Origin: Citrus sinensis
Lineage: Eukaryota > Streptophyta > Magnoliopsida > Sapindales > Rutaceae
Reading direction: 5' to 3'
Assembly: GCF_022201045.2 (NCBI RefSeq)
Contig: NC_068560.1
Span: forward strand, 36,915,001-36,979,000
DNA: 64,000 nucleotides
Below, one piece after another: positions 1-13,046 of the stretch. A program made the position numbers and the translations under genes. Position 1 is the first letter of the stretch, and each line of letters starts with the position of its first letter. The notes below the pieces were generated by a model, which was given only the letters and a program-made list of their open reading frames with translations, had not been told where the DNA came from and searched no databases.

Positions 1-865
1 TCCAACACAAAATAAACTTATAGTCTCTAAAAATCCACTACAAATTAAATATCTTTAACAGTAAATAAAAAAAGCAAACAATAATGAAAAATTACAAATA
101 AAAGAAACCTTAAAGTTCCATTGCCCATTTGTCATCGGTATCCACAAACTTACTTCATTCTTCAACATGTCTTCCACCAAAATATTTTAAAACTCTACAC
201 CAAGTTACCAACACACATCCATAACCATGGTACATTATCTCTCTAAGTGAGCCAAGCACCAATAATTAAACAAATTATAATAAAATGTATACCATCACAC
301 TAATAATCACATGTATTAATATAAAATTTATTTCTTTTTTATTTTTTATTTTACTTTGAACCGTGCAATTTTTTCATTTAAATCGAACCAAATCAAAACT
401 AATTGATTTTTACTACCCAAATCAAACTGCCGTAATACAATTCAGTTCCAATAGAACCGAATACCCGTCCGACATCATCTGACCATCAAGGTGGGGATGA
501 CCATTAAGCTACCCCACCGATTGATTCCCTTCGGATTTGGACAATTAATAATCCTCGGTGATAACATGCTTAAATCTACAAAAAAATTCATCTCAAATTA
601 TGATTCTACAAAGACTTTCGTTGATATTGTACACTGATGTATGATTCGCTTTGAATTTATAACAGCTGAAATTCCAATCTGTTACTACCACCTCATATGA
701 CCCTCACAAAACGTAACATATAGTCACATACTAGCAAGACTCCGTTAATAAACCTGGAAGAGGCAAATGAACAAGGGGCGGAAACAGGTAAATTGGGTTG
801 ATAAACAAAAACCTGAAAAAGACCAAAAAAAAAAAAAGACTGAAAAGTGAAAACACAGGTTTTAC
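1..865. other. Intergenic, AT-rich, no gene recognised
   Basis: AT-rich sequence with no recognisable protein. Short minus-strand open frames at about 690-960 are mostly low-complexity phenylalanine runs from a poly-A stretch near 825, except for the exon-like part described at 866-943. Confidence 0.6.
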
Positions 866-943
866 ATTGAGATCTGAGCCAGAGGGACATTCTATATCAG
901 CAACAAAATTTATATGACCGCCAAAGCTTTCAACTTTGTCATC
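866..943 (-). other. Exon-like open stretch, 26 codons, unidentified
   Basis: Seen on the minus strand: a TTTACAG acceptor just above 943, 26 open codons beginning DDKVESFGGHINF and ending ECPSGSDLN, then a GTAAAA donor-like sequence just below 866. The composition is protein-like rather than low-complexity. It lies about 670 bases downstream of the BBD stop codon on the same strand. It could be an alternative 3' exon of that gene, an exon of an unseen gene, or chance. I do not recognise the peptide. Confidence 0.25.
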
Positions 944-1540
944 CTGTAAAGCCGAAGAACACAACGGAGCATTTTGCGTGAATCACCATTCCTCACACCA
1001 AATGACCTACTTCCGGAAAAAAATATGCTCAAACAACATCACCAAAAGTGTGATCAAGAATAACCGATAGAAAAAGAAAATACTAATTCTTGGATAACAG
1101 TTCACCGCACCCAAACATTTCAAATCATAAGTTTAGACGCAAGCTGGAAATCTGGTAAGGCTGTTTGTCTGATAAAAACAAACTACATGTTCGGGCAGTA
1201 TCCCTTAATGCATAATAGTCCATGAGCTATGGAATAAGCAACAGAATAATATGCAGAAATATTCTAATGTCGCGTGGTGCCATCTTCATTAAACTAGAAG
1301 TTTTTCTATACAAATATATTCACAAACTCGTTACATACATATTTAAGTGGTAAGACACAAACGATTGCTGCTGTAAGTGGTCGAGCTCATCGGCTTCCAA
1401 CAATGATTTCTATTTACAATTCAAATCTCTAGAAGCATCTGAAACAATTAGAGACGACTTGTCAGTTAATATTTTGGTTGTGCTGGAGAAAAAAAAGCAC
1501 AAAACTGCACCACAATGGGGGAGGTGGTGCCCCCGGGGAA

Positions 1541-1556
1541 GGGGGGGGGGGGGGGG
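1541..1556. repeat. G16 homopolymer
   Basis: Sixteen consecutive G on the plus strand, next to another G/C-rich run (gtggtgcccccgggg). It lies just downstream of the BBD stop codon, in its likely 3' UTR, and could form a G-quadruplex on the plus strand. Confidence 0.9.
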
Positions 1557-1609
1557 CGTAGTTTCAATTGCTTATAAAATTGTTTTCAGAAAATTGGGAG
1601 TCATACCTG

Positions 1610-4502
1610 TTACGTAAATTTCCTCAAGTTCCTCTTAGCCCGGAGTTGACCCAGCTTGTCCCTCCATTGTGCTGTGGTATCAAAGTGATGAAAATTCAGA
1701 AGCTTTTTCTGTAACAAGATAAATGATAGTGGAAAAAGAAAGGACTACCATATGCATAATTCAAGGGATACATGGGAAAGTAGACTAGAAAACCACCAAA
1801 AATGACAGAAGATCAGGTACAGTTATTCTAGATAGCAAAGCATATAAAGTTTACTTCATTCAAAGTCATGCATCATCCACAAGGATTGGCGCTGCCTCAA
1901 AGTACCACAAGGAAACTATTCCAAGCAATTTTAGAGAATGGACAGACAGCTTACTGGTCCAATGATATCACAGAACCAATTTTGCAAGTGCACCAATTTA
2001 GCACCATCCACTTTTCAACAAAAGCATAATCATATGAATTCCATTTAGGGAAGATATCTTATGGAGTTGGGGTTGAAAAGGAAGAGGAAAATGCACAAAA
2101 GAGACAAGAAAATAAATATACCTGCATCCCTATAACGTTCCTCAACAGCAGCTATCAACATATTGCGCACAAGATTAAACTCCTTTGTATCAAGGCACGG
2201 CTGACCACTTGGCCTGGAACCATATTACTTCTGATTAGACTTCTTTCCCTTTCACTAAAAGAAATGCACAAATTGGGAAAAGATACAGAGCCTCTTAATC
2301 AGTTTGTTCAAATTACCAATGCCGTCACCAATTTCAAAACAGCCACTGCATTAGTAGCCACATACCCAGGCTCTAAATTTCTCATCATTTCTGAACTTTC
2401 TAGGTTTACATGGCAACATTACTAAATGCTGAGGCCAAAAGTAAAATAAAAATACAGGATATTAAGCAACATGGATTTCCTCAAGTCGAACACAAAGTAA
2501 CATTGCATCTGCAAGTTCTTAAACAGAAAAGCATTCCCTACTGAAGCATAATATCAGGAATATCCAGATTAAGTCACAGAAACACAAATAATTTGTTCAT
2601 ACATTCTAGAAAAATTATTCCTCCCTCCGAAAGTAAATGCTAAAACACAATCTACAAGGATCTCAAGACTCACTTATCCAATTCAGTAAACAATAAGCCA
2701 TCTGAACCAGGAGAATGTGTAGACAGTTTGCCAGATTCGATGACCCTCATCCCGTCACTGTATGCCAAGTATTTGTTCACCTGTATTGGCACCTGCAGGG
2801 TATAAAACAGAAATTATAATTAGTGCATCGCCAATTACCTTATGTCAAACAATGCATTATCAAAATAATCTGTCGCAAGTCCTCCATTGCTCAAATTCAA
2901 TTCCACTGAAAGTAAAAGATAGCAATATAGTTGAGAAGCAACACATAATTTCAACTCCTTTTGATATGTTTACTTTGATGTTTCAAGAACCAGTTCTCCA
3001 GCATTGAATCTCTCACGAATACAATTAACTAAGCTAGCAGACTAAAATTTAAATGGAAGGAACGAGCTCCAACTAATGTGCTGAGTACCTTGCATCTTAC
3101 TGCAATGTTAATAGCATCTGAAGGTCTAAGATCAAAGCTGACACACTCTGTCTCATCACCCACCTGTCACCACGCCCAACACAGTCTAGTTAAACACTAA
3201 GACCATTAAGTAATCAAGCAAAAACTCAAGTATATGGCCAGATTAGCTATCTGCCTTTGTAAGGTATAGCTGGGCAAAGTACGCCTCATGCACTCTCTTG
3301 GTAACTCTAACAAGTCTGACCTGCAGAAAACAAAGAAAAAGTACCATACTCAACATAGTAAAGGATATATCATGTTTGCTTAATAGAAGTGATAGCAGCA
3401 TTCTACAATAAGGATTCAAATGCAAAACATACTTCATATCCCATCTTCTCAATCATCTCCTTCACCACTTGATACAGAGTGGGTCTAGCCTGAAAGCAAT
3501 AGCCAACAAATTTTTTACATTACACATTGCAACAAACCAATTTCTCTGGTCAAAACCCAAAATAAAACCATAACCTCCCATCTCAAATTATTAAAAAAGG
3601 AAGAGAACAGGAAGGCGGCAAGAGTTGAAAACCTACAATTTGCACATTGCGCATTGCCGCCATAAGCAACACGCTTGGCATCTCTACTGCAATCAGAGAC
3701 AAACAACAGCTTCAATTTGTTGAAAACTGATCGAAAACACAGAATGTATTACTAGAAATGAGGCCTCTCTAACAATAAAACCATAAGATTCACATATTAC
3801 GTACGAACAATTATTGGAAGAAGAAGACCAGTCCCATCTTCCATCTTCAATACAATAGCAGGATGTGGAGCATAATCTGGCAAATGTCCACCCTGAGGAT
3901 TGTTATGGACACATCTAAGGTGTCTACCATCCCTCATTTTGATCATGAAACCATCCGCCCCACTTTTCACCTCAACTGCAACAACCAATCCAAAAACATA
4001 AGTTAACTAACAACTCATCGGAAGTTATTTCATGCATCAAATTTGGGTCCATGATCATCAGTCACAATCCCCAATTTGATAAGACTTGAAATAGAGCCAG
4101 TTTTAAGTATTCATAATGATAACGGCATCAATTTACAAACAACTCACTGAAGATTCATTGAATTAAATTGCAACACCATGGCCGAGAAAGTAGCATACCA
4201 GCTTCAACAACACTGGAGTTCACGAAATCTTCATCATTTTCATTGAAGTTCTCAGCCATGCTGCCATTACCATTAGATGAAGAACTGAAGGTACACTGCA
4301 CTAACTTGCACTTTCGCGCGTTTTGTTGACGAGTAAAGACACCCACCTTAGTCTTGACAGCAGTCAATCCCTTGAATCCCCACAACTCACTCCTGAAAAA
4401 CCTAGCCTTCATCACAGGGCCGGTGGACGGCACAGTGTTGTAAAGTCCTCCTTGTCTTGCACGTACAGCTGGGCAAAAAACTGGTCCTTGAAGTGATCCC
4501 AT
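1610..4502 (-). CDS. BBD1/BBD2: Bifunctional nuclease in basal defence response (BBD1/BBD2 family)
   Basis: Plant DUF151 nuclease; in Arabidopsis this family cleaves RNA and DNA and acts in basal defence and ABA responses. I assemble nine coding exons on the minus strand: 4199-4502, 3805-3975, 3637-3686, 3433-3489, 3255-3320, 3089-3163, 2674-2792, 2122-2213 and 1610-1671. They total 996 nt, 331 residues plus stop, the usual family length. All phases join. The start MGSLQGPV aligns with the family N-terminus. After a variable first 100 residues come VEVKSGADGFMIKMRDGR, HPAIVLKMEDGTGLLLPI, EMPSVLLMAAMRNVQI and VSFDLRPSDAINIAVRCK (DUF151, about 102-250). A UVR-type motif follows near residues 297-331 (VEERYRDAAQWRDKLGQLR). 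The intron after exon 5 starts with GC instead of GT. An acceptor-like TTTCCTCAG near 4770 suggests a 5' UTR intron. BBD1 and BBD2 cannot be separated by eye. Confidence 0.93.
3164..3254 (-). other. GC-AG intron of the BBD gene
   Basis: On the minus strand the exon ends ACAAAG and the intron begins GCAGAT; the acceptor CAG precedes GTGGGT. No GT lies near enough to restore the frame. Retention would add only three codons (ADS) before a stop. GC donors are a small minority of plant introns. Frame continuity and homology on both sides (YLTK then VGDETEC) make the assignment firm. Confidence 0.85.
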
Positions 4503-5092
4503 CTCCTAAACTCCTTAAACCTATCCAAAATTGAACAGATAGATTAGTGAATTCATCATACTCCTCTAGTACAATATATAGTCGCATACAAAAACAGATT
4601 TTATAGTAACCTCCACTTAAACGCACCCGCCAAATAAATAAGCTATAAAATAAAAATCAAATAATCTCCTCTCTTTAAATAAAATAAAAGAAATAAAAAA
4701 TCATAATCATGAAATTATCAGGAAAAAAAAATGACGATCTAAAACATCAAGTAAAAGGAACCAGACCTGAGGAAAAAAAAAATCAACAAAAGATCCCAAG
4801 CTATAGTAAGCCGATCAACAATTAGAAGCCTCACAATCACCGATCAACGTAATAAACATAATAAATATTGATAGAATCCAAAACGGCATCCTAAATGAAA
4901 GCGGGAAGAGACCGAAATGGAATGATAGATAAAAAGAAGAGTTCGTTGACGAAATCGAGTGAGAGTGAAATTAGTTGTGAGAGTAGATTGAGGAAAGCTT
5001 GAGGTGTAAGCTATTGAGCGATTTAAGGACTAGAGAGACCAACAACAGGGTTTAGATAAAATGAACGAGATCCAGAGGCAAACGGAGAGAAT
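4503..5092 (-). promoter_or_regulatory. 5' leader and proximal promoter region of the BBD gene
   Basis: Minus-strand sequence upstream of the BBD start. It contains TC-rich leader-like sequence around 4900-5000 and an acceptor-like TTTCCTCAG near 4770. Leader limits and a 5' UTR intron are inferred; no TATA box was picked with confidence. Confidence 0.4.
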
Positions 5093-7774
5093 TTGGCAAA
5101 CACAGATAAGAGATTCTTTCTTCTCGATCACTGTCCACAACAGAGACTAATCCCAGTTGCCCCTACAACACAACACATAAATCGCATCGCTCAATCACTA
5201 CCCATCAATCCATCATCATCATTAATGATTATTCAAAAGGACGGTTATACCCCTGAAAAGATAATGTTATGGCGGGGTGGGGGATTCTATTTCCAATTCT
5301 ATTTTTTTCAAGGAAATAAATAAAAATTAAATATACAAGGTTGTTATTGCGCATAAAATGAGTGATGAAAATAAAAAAAAATAATTTTTTTCTGTATAAA
5401 TTTCTATAGTAATGATATGTGTGTTAATAATTAAAATACATATTATTTTTAAAATAAAAAAATATAAAATTAATTTTTATGAAGTAAAATACAGAAATTT
5501 AGATAGACTATACATGTTTCTTCTTCTTATTTAATCTTATAAAAAAATTATTTTAATGATTTAATTAAATTTTAAATTAAATAATTGAAAATCATATCTA
5601 ACAGTACGTATTTATGATACGGCAATATTTATAGAATGACCAAAATAAAAATACAAAGATAAATAAAGTGAATGCATGGCAATTATGAATTGTGAAAAAT
5701 AATTATAAGTTCAGATAATTAATTAGGATTATTGACTTTTCAGTAATATAGTCGTGCCTATGAGGGTATAAACGACATTCCGTGGAAAATGCATACGATT
5801 GATCTACGCGGTGACATAATATTAACTATCCGACAGATCAAAATGCCGGCGGCTGAAAATATCAAGATCCCCAATCAGTGCCACGTGTAACATGATTCTC
5901 TGAGATGATCTGGATAAGGCTCTCCTCTTTAAAATTTTAAATATCAAACATTTTTTGTTTACTCAAAGTATCATTCATCGGATTTTCGGCCCAAATGACT
6001 TTATAAAACTAGAAAGTTATGGAACTGTAATAATAAAACCATTTTACGTAATTAGAACACTATTTTCTCTCAATTTCGTTAATTTTTTTAAAGAAAAAGT
6101 TCTTTTCACCTTTGGAGTTTGATACAGCATCTATTTTCAGCATTATTTAAATAATAGTTAACTTTATTCTTGATTTTTAAACAAGAATATTTAAATAAAG
6201 TTATAGTTAACTTTTTTCATCATTATTTAAATAATAGTTAATTTTATTCTTGATTTTTAAACAATAATCTAAAATATCCTTTCATTAATTTACCTCAATA
6301 ATTATACAGTTTATTAATGGCGAAATAAGATTTTCAATTAAGGATATATAAATTATTTCATAGAAGTCCAATCTAGAAATATGAAAATAAAGATAAAAAT
6401 AAATATTCTAAAAACCAAAATAATAAATAAATAAATAAAATGTTACATATACTTATGGAAACACTCAAACTCTCAACTTCAATGAGAAATAGCATGGACT
6501 ATCTAGCCAACTCAATTAATGAGTTTCTGCAAATTTTATTAAAATTATTAATTTATGTTATTTTATACATTAACACGAGATATTTAGAGTCATTTTAACT
6601 TCGATCTTCAATTATAATACACAAATTTTAAATATAATTAATATTGTTTATGAAACCGAAAATTGTTTTTTTTTTTTAATATGAAAATTTGTTTAGTAAG
6701 CACGGCAAAATAAAACAATCGTAAAATAGCTGCCGCGTTGTCTCATCGTGTGTAATTTGTCCAATATAAAGATGGTTAAGCTATATATGTAATTATGCTG
6801 CAACTAAGCCCACTTTAGTTTAAAAAAATGTTAGCTGCGAGATTTACAACCAATTCCAAAAGAAGAACCATTGATGATTATAATAAGGGTCCCCTATAAT
6901 TTTTTTTAAAATTTTTTTACGACATCAATAATTTAAAAATATATACCATTAAATCTAATTAGTAGTACATATTATCTCTATTAATTAAAAAAATTAATTA
7001 TTGTAAAATAATATAGACAATTAACAAATCGACTAAAGGGTTCTTTAATTTAAAATAGAATTCTCAACAGGTTCTTTTATTTAAATTGAGTAATAAGCTA
7101 ATAAGCTTATTAAGCTAATAAGCTTTGTTGAATAATGCTTATGCATGCATCTTCTTTTAGATGAACATCCTATATTCAAATGTAATTAAAATATAATGTG
7201 GTTTCTATTCAAGGAGAAAAATAGGTAACAATCTCAGTTATTTGATTAGATGAAAGCAACCACATTATATATTTAATAAGCTAGGATTGCTCCTTCTTAT
7301 AATATATAAGCATTGATAAATGAATGTTGGTAGGGATAACAAAAAAGTCAGACCTGGCCCTTGGTCCAATTGATCGGACCCTCGTACCGTAACTTTTAGT
7401 ACTTCAGACCGATTTAAGGAGTCAAATGTTGAATTAGGGATCAATGAATAAAGGTCTGACTACATTCAAGTCAAAATTAAGGCCTTATTAAAAAAACTTA
7501 ACTCAACCTTCAATTAACTTAAAAATTAAAAAATGACACTTAAAAGTTATTAAAACAAACACGCTACTCACATGATCACAACTAAACTTTAATTATATTT
7601 GTCTCTATCTTGTACTAATTTAGTTCTTTTATACTTTATTTATTTATTGATCGTTAGTTTTGTCAAACTATTAAGTTTGATTAAACTATTTATTTGGTTA
7701 ATAGTTTAAACATTACAAGGTTGTAAAGGGGATGTTGGTTTGATGGGGACCATAATGGATAAGTGATAGATTTA
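5093..7774. other. Intergenic, AT-rich, with small repeats
   Basis: No gene recognised. The sequence is strongly A+T-rich with many homopolymers. It contains the duplicated 43-base unit at 6141-6263, listed separately. Confidence 0.6.
6141..6263 (+). repeat. Duplicated 43-bp unit, period 80
   Basis: The unit cattatttaaataatagtta, followed by (a/c)ttttattcttgatttttaaaca, occurs at 6141-6183 and again at 6221-6263, nearly identical. The intervening 37 bases also contain a partial inverted version (tatttaaataaagttatagttaa), so the block could fold. Confidence 0.8.
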
Positions 7775-8045
7775 GGGTGCGTTTGGGATTGAGGTTGGGC
7801 AGCTGTAGTTTAAAAGCTACAGCACTAAAGTGTTTGGTAAACACTAGCTGTTGTAGCTTTTAAGATATGTTGATATAATTTTTCACTTGTATAATATAAA
7901 ATTTATTATATCTTTAATAATTTTATCAAAATTATTATTTAAAATTTATATTTACTATATATTATTAACTTTTGTTTTATAATTACAGTTTTTTTTCACA
8001 ACAGCTGTAGCTTAAAAGCTACAGCACCTCAATCCCAAACGCACC
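7775..8045. mobile_element. MITE (271 bp) with GGTGCGTTTGGGATTGAGG terminal inverted repeats
   Basis: A perfect 19-base inverted repeat, GGTGCGTTTGGGATTGAGG at 7776-7794 and its complement at 8027-8045, bounds an AT-rich core without a reading frame. Subterminal GCTGTAG and AAAGCTACAGC blocks add more inverted symmetry. TTTA flanks both ends (7771-7774 and 8046-8049), a candidate target duplication with one extra G on the left. The structure suggests a Tourist/PIF-Harbinger-like non-autonomous element. Related fragments occur at 34.26-34.49, 46.62-46.70 and 49.09-49.19 kb. Confidence 0.85.
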
Positions 8046-10016
8046 TTTATCAATGATATAATATTAATATTTATAAATATGGGGTCAAAATATGATTTCC
8101 TCATAGAAATTGGCTAACTTTCAACGAGTATCCCTATCTTTTCTAATTTTTTCTCTGAATTAGCTAGCATTTTTTTTGGTTGGATACTGAATAGCTCTAA
8201 TTTTGAATTAGGTTTGAATTTATTTGAATGCGTATGTATGATAGTTTTTTTTTAATTTGAATTTATAATTTATTATATTGTGTTACTAGTATTTTGAGTA
8301 TTGAACTATTAATTTATTATGTATTAAATAATCATATTTAATTTTAGTGTTTTTAAAATTTTCAATTTTATTAAAATTTTAGTTAAATATTAACGAAGGC
8401 CCAAGCCCGCCCGCTTTAAGCTTGGATGGGCTTTTAGAGAGTTTAGGTCTATTACCAGTAACATGGGCTTTCCAAGCCCATAATTTGCCATCCTTAGTTT
8501 TTACTGTGTAAATAAAATAAGCTACTGATTAAAAGAACAACTTAGTATTCGGTAAATTGTGTTACCGCAATTGTTGTAAATTTGAAAAGTAAATTATGTC
8601 TTTGGTAAATGTTATTATAAAAGTACCGTTTTGTTGTATAATGATAAAAATAGACATAAATTTAAATTGTATTTTATTTGTATATTAGGGTTCATTGAGA
8701 AGTAATATATAATTGAATTTTTATTAAAATATTAACGTTATAATAGAAGCTTTAAAAAGTGTGATGCCTTATTTAATAAGTAACCTATAAAAAACAACCA
8801 TTTACTTACTTTTAAAAGTTGCTGTCCAAATAAAGAAATTTAGGAAATAAACATCTTTAAAAAAAAATTACCAAATGCTATTTTTATCAAAACTTATAAA
8901 ATAAGTTGCTTATACCATTTCAATTGCAATCCTAATCGGGCCTAAAAACTAGTAATTTGATAATTATGCCCTTTATATTTGCATTCAAGTACATTAAAAA
9001 GGTATCTCGTATTTAAAGAAATGTACTTATCATGCTAGAAATATCTTCAAATTAAATAATTTTAGAAAGTAGAAACTTCAAGTTAAACAATTAAATAGAG
9101 TTTGTTGAATTAAATATATGTATTAGAAAAAAAATATTTTTTAACTTAATCAGTTATAAATATTATTTAAAATGAAAAAGAATACATTTATATAATTTGT
9201 TTTAAATAAGTAAACTATAAATTCATTTATAGGAGTAAGTGTGATTTAAATTTCTGATGATAAATCTTTATCATAAATAAGTGATTGTGTGAAAGAAAAA
9301 GAATTATTAAGCTTTTAAATTGTAAGAAATAGGTTAATAGTTTAAGGGTAGTTTCGAGAGTTGGAGTTAAATAATTCATTTAGCACGTTCTGTTACCATA
9401 TGTAGGCTGTTGCTGGTTGAATGGTTGATGTCCACAATCTGCAGTGGCAAGCTGAACATGTATTTGGAGGAATCAATCTGAAAATTTAATGGAAGACGGG
9501 GGACAAAAAAGTTTCTGAATTTGGCTTTGGCACCGCCGCTTCTGCAAAATTCCGGAGAGTGATGGGCCTTTTTGCGAGTCATGATTACGTGGGTCTGGGC
9601 CTTTGTCTTGCTTAGCTGTTTCCTGTTTGGTTTCCTATTTACATACCACAAAGCCGAAGGGCGAGAAAGATAAAAAGGAGAGGGTTGATGATTGCTTATT
9701 CTGGTCTACGCACAAAACTGAAGGCAACAAACACAAGTTATTGAATCGAAGGACATGTGGAACATCAATGACTTTGTTTACAGATATGTAAGTAATCAAA
9801 TGTTCCGTTTAAATTAACAAGGAAGGAACATGAATAGTTAATAATGGATCAAACTTGGTCCATCCTGAATAATTTTAACAAGATGACCAAATTTGCTCCA
9901 TTAGGATTAAGGAATTTTAATTTGCTTCTGCAGTAGCAGACCAGGGTTCATCAGCATGACAGTAGGGCAGTGTTTGTTTTGCCCATAAGTAAGATTGGAA
10001 AATAACAAAAACTAAA
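8046..10016. other. Intergenic, AT-rich; no gene recognised
   Basis: Nothing clear was found. The short open frames at 9376-9791 have no family resemblance. The end of this stretch (below 10017) is the likely 3' UTR and downstream region of the bHLH110 gene. Confidence 0.5.
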
Positions 10017-10542
10017 TTAAGTTCCTCCACCGAAGCTCGGCGGTGGCCAAATACCACCGCCACAGTCGTCATTGGTAACGTAAGACATGCATGATAATGG
10101 CACAAGACAAAGCCCTCGGCTTCTTAGATCTCGCTTCGGTTCTTCATCCCCATTTGCTGCAATCGAGCCCTGAATCATTATAATTACCAGTAATTTTGTG
10201 TTAGCATGCGTGGACACCATGGCACCTCTTGATTCTAATCAATTTTACAGTTACAATATTAGGGAATACTTTCTTACCCCTTGCATTGTTCTAGAGGGCC
10301 TGCTCCGTGATGACTTCATGTAAGGAACACTTAATGTCTGCATACACATGGTACAGGAAGTTAAGACTAAATCAACGAATTGTCCAAGACTCCAACGTTA
10401 ATTAAATGAATTAAACTGCCCACCCACATTGCATGGCAAGATGTATTGCTCAAACTCCGCACATACATATAAGTTGCAGTAAGATATTATGCGACAATGA
10501 GAACTTTAGGCAATCAAACTCCACAGTAGAGAATACACACAC

Positions 10543-10573
<31 letters not shown>

Positions 10574-12854
10574 ATAGTTAATGTAGGGTTGATAATCCCG
10601 AAATGTAGTAACCTACTGAAACCCTAGCTCTCTGGCTCCGCTGCTGTCTACGTACGTCTAGAGGGTTTAAATTTGTGAAAAAGGATTGGGTTGGTTAATT
10701 TGACCGGCGGTGGTTAGATTTTTGAGGTAAAAATATGACGTACAGAAGGCAATGTGTCAGAATGGGACATAAAAGATTTCAACAAGAACGTTGGGAATTG
10801 AAATTACCTCGACCTGGTTCTGAAGGAACTTGATGTACCCAATAGCCTCCAGTAGTACGGATGCGGTATCTGTCTGAAATATTCTCCACCCCCACATGCA
10901 AAAAACACCCACAGGTACGTCATCTACCCTTTGCACTTTGCAAGAGGCCGATTCTAGCTACTATTTATAATAATTTAATCTCCTTTTGAATCAAATAGCA
11001 ACATTTAATTAAATCGATCTAATTTTTTGCCTTTAATTTGAAGATTGCAATAAGCTTCAGTACAGACTATAGTCAATTTGATTTCATGCAAATAGCTTGA
11101 ATAACGTACCTTGCCGAAGGGCGCTACCAACTGCTGAAGAGCTGCAATTCGATCTCCTAGTTTCTCTTTCCTAACCTGTGCTAATGCCAAATTATTAAAG
11201 CATTATACTATTAGAGCCAAGACTCAACCGGTAGTAGCGCATTAAGATAACAAAATTACAGAACGTGATTATTGATTAATTGGCATTCACCTTCATAGGA
11301 GGGCAAGAAGCGCGTGACTCCAATCTCGATTTCTTAGACGCAAACTGCGTTGCCTTTGGCTCCATCACACCGCCGTGTCGCTTTGTTGCCTCTGTTATTT
11401 CACTGTTATTGATGAAGTGTGCTATCTTTGCAATTCAAAAAAGAGAGTAGTAAAGATGGTCAGATGAATGATCATCAAAAGATTATAACATAAAAAGGTC
11501 CAAGCACTACTGAAATTCTGATAAAGGGCTAATCACAAATGTTTAAAGCTGAAAGTTCACCAATACACAGACACATCACCTAATGTAGCAAAAAGATAAA
11601 GGCACGCTATATATTCTTTTGGAGACATGATTTTGATTATCAACTTTTTACAATAAAAGCCAACTTCTCTTTCAAGTGACGATCAAATAATAAAATAGAT
11701 GACTGATTTGTATTGTGGGAGTTGTTTTGTACATTGAACATTGCCTACATGAAGAACAAGAAGGACTAATTAGCAGTACTTACTTTATTGCTAGGACTAC
11801 AAGATGGCCGGCGACTTGATTGCTGTAAATGATGCTGATCACAACCGAAAGGAAGGCTCTCTTTATATAAACCAAGATTGTCGTGTGAAGGCTGGCTAAA
11901 ATCACCACTAACTCTTGAAGATGCTAACAGATCCAAAAACTGCAAGTTCATGTCAAAGTTGGTTGAATTTGTAGAAGATGTTTGACTCAAGTTTGAAATA
12001 TTTATACTCGGATAAATCTGGCTGAAGTTTCCTCTACTGGGCATAGCACCTCCAACACTTGAAATGTTGTGGGCACTTGAATACAAATCTCCAGCTGGAA
12101 AATGATTCCCATTGATTGGAAATCCTGAAGACATAGCACCCTTGAGCAATAGCTTGTCACCGAGATCATTCAAATTCTTCTGCTCATTCTTTAAGTAGCT
12201 TGCGGTACTTAAATCAGAATCTTCATTAATATTACTGGAGGGGCTGCTTGACATTTCTGTAAATTTCGGAAACGAATCTGAGAACTCATCCTTAATTTTA
12301 GCAAAGTGTTCATGAGCTGACTGACTATTAATCCAGTGCAAGCCGGCAGATTCTTGGATCATCGAACTATTGGCAGCAGGTGGGAGTAGAATCTCATTTT
12401 TGTGTGTTGAATTTAAGATGACTCCATTGTAAATGAAGTTACCAGAGCTCCTGCACAAACAGTTTAGAGAAAACAAATAAAATGAAATTATTTTCAAACA
12501 AAATTAGTGAAGAAACATTGATGTAAGTGGTTATATTTATATTTTGGTATGTACTGTATGAAAGCCAAAACATTATTCTTGGATTCCAAATAAAAAATAA
12601 AAAAAAGTGTGGGTGTATGTGTGTGTCTTTAAATTAATATTCCTGACTCATGAGACAGTTGCTTGAAGATCAAAATCTAGCAATTACATTTTGATGTCTA
12701 GGCATGCATGCCCTTTAGTTACTGATTGATGCACATCAAATCAGAAAAGAAACAAAGAGAGATTCCAAATCTTAAAGTAAATTCATGATGGTACTGTGAA
12801 CAGCTAGCTACCGAGCGAAAAATAGCATCCATTGCAGAGAGCTCAAAGATAATT

Positions 12855-12890
<36 letters not shown>

Positions 12891-13046
12891 AACTCACAAA
12901 GTGACATTTGGGATAGGGGTCCAAGCATTTTGGGTACTACTGCTGGCAACTCCATAGCAAGATGATGGGGTTGGTAAAGAAGAAGAAGACGACGAAGGAG
13001 ACCCAACAAGCTGGTCTTGACGAAGCTGATGATTCGCAGACTCCAT
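10017..13046 (-). CDS. BHLH110: bHLH transcription factor, bHLH110-type
   Basis: DNA-binding regulator of the plant bHLH110/112/123 group. Seven minus-strand exons join in frame: 12898-13046, 11784-12450, 11291-11425, 11110-11175, 10808-10873, 10278-10337 and 10017-10169. They total 1296 nt, 431 residues. The N-terminus [20 protein letters not shown] matches the start of Arabidopsis bHLH110, which fixes the ATG at 13046. The large second exon is Ser/Asn-rich and disordered. The atypical bHLH spans three small exons: [20 protein letters not shown] (helix 1), [20 protein letters not shown] (loop and helix 2), then [13 protein letters not shown]. The basic region lacks the usual E-box glutamate, as in this clade. 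The C-terminus carries [20 protein letters not shown] and ends in SFGGGT, typical of the subgroup. The acceptor of exon 3 (TGCAAAG) is the least certain junction. Intron 1 begins beside an (AG)n run. Confidence 0.92.
12857..12884 (+). repeat. (AG)n microsatellite in bHLH110 intron 1
   Basis: About 14 AG units, 13 bases from the donor site of exon 1 of the bHLH110 gene. On the transcript it is a CU-rich run immediately downstream of the donor. Confidence 0.95.

Noticed and set aside
9376..9791. Small frames on both strands
   Set aside because: No motif, no splice context and no family resemblance.
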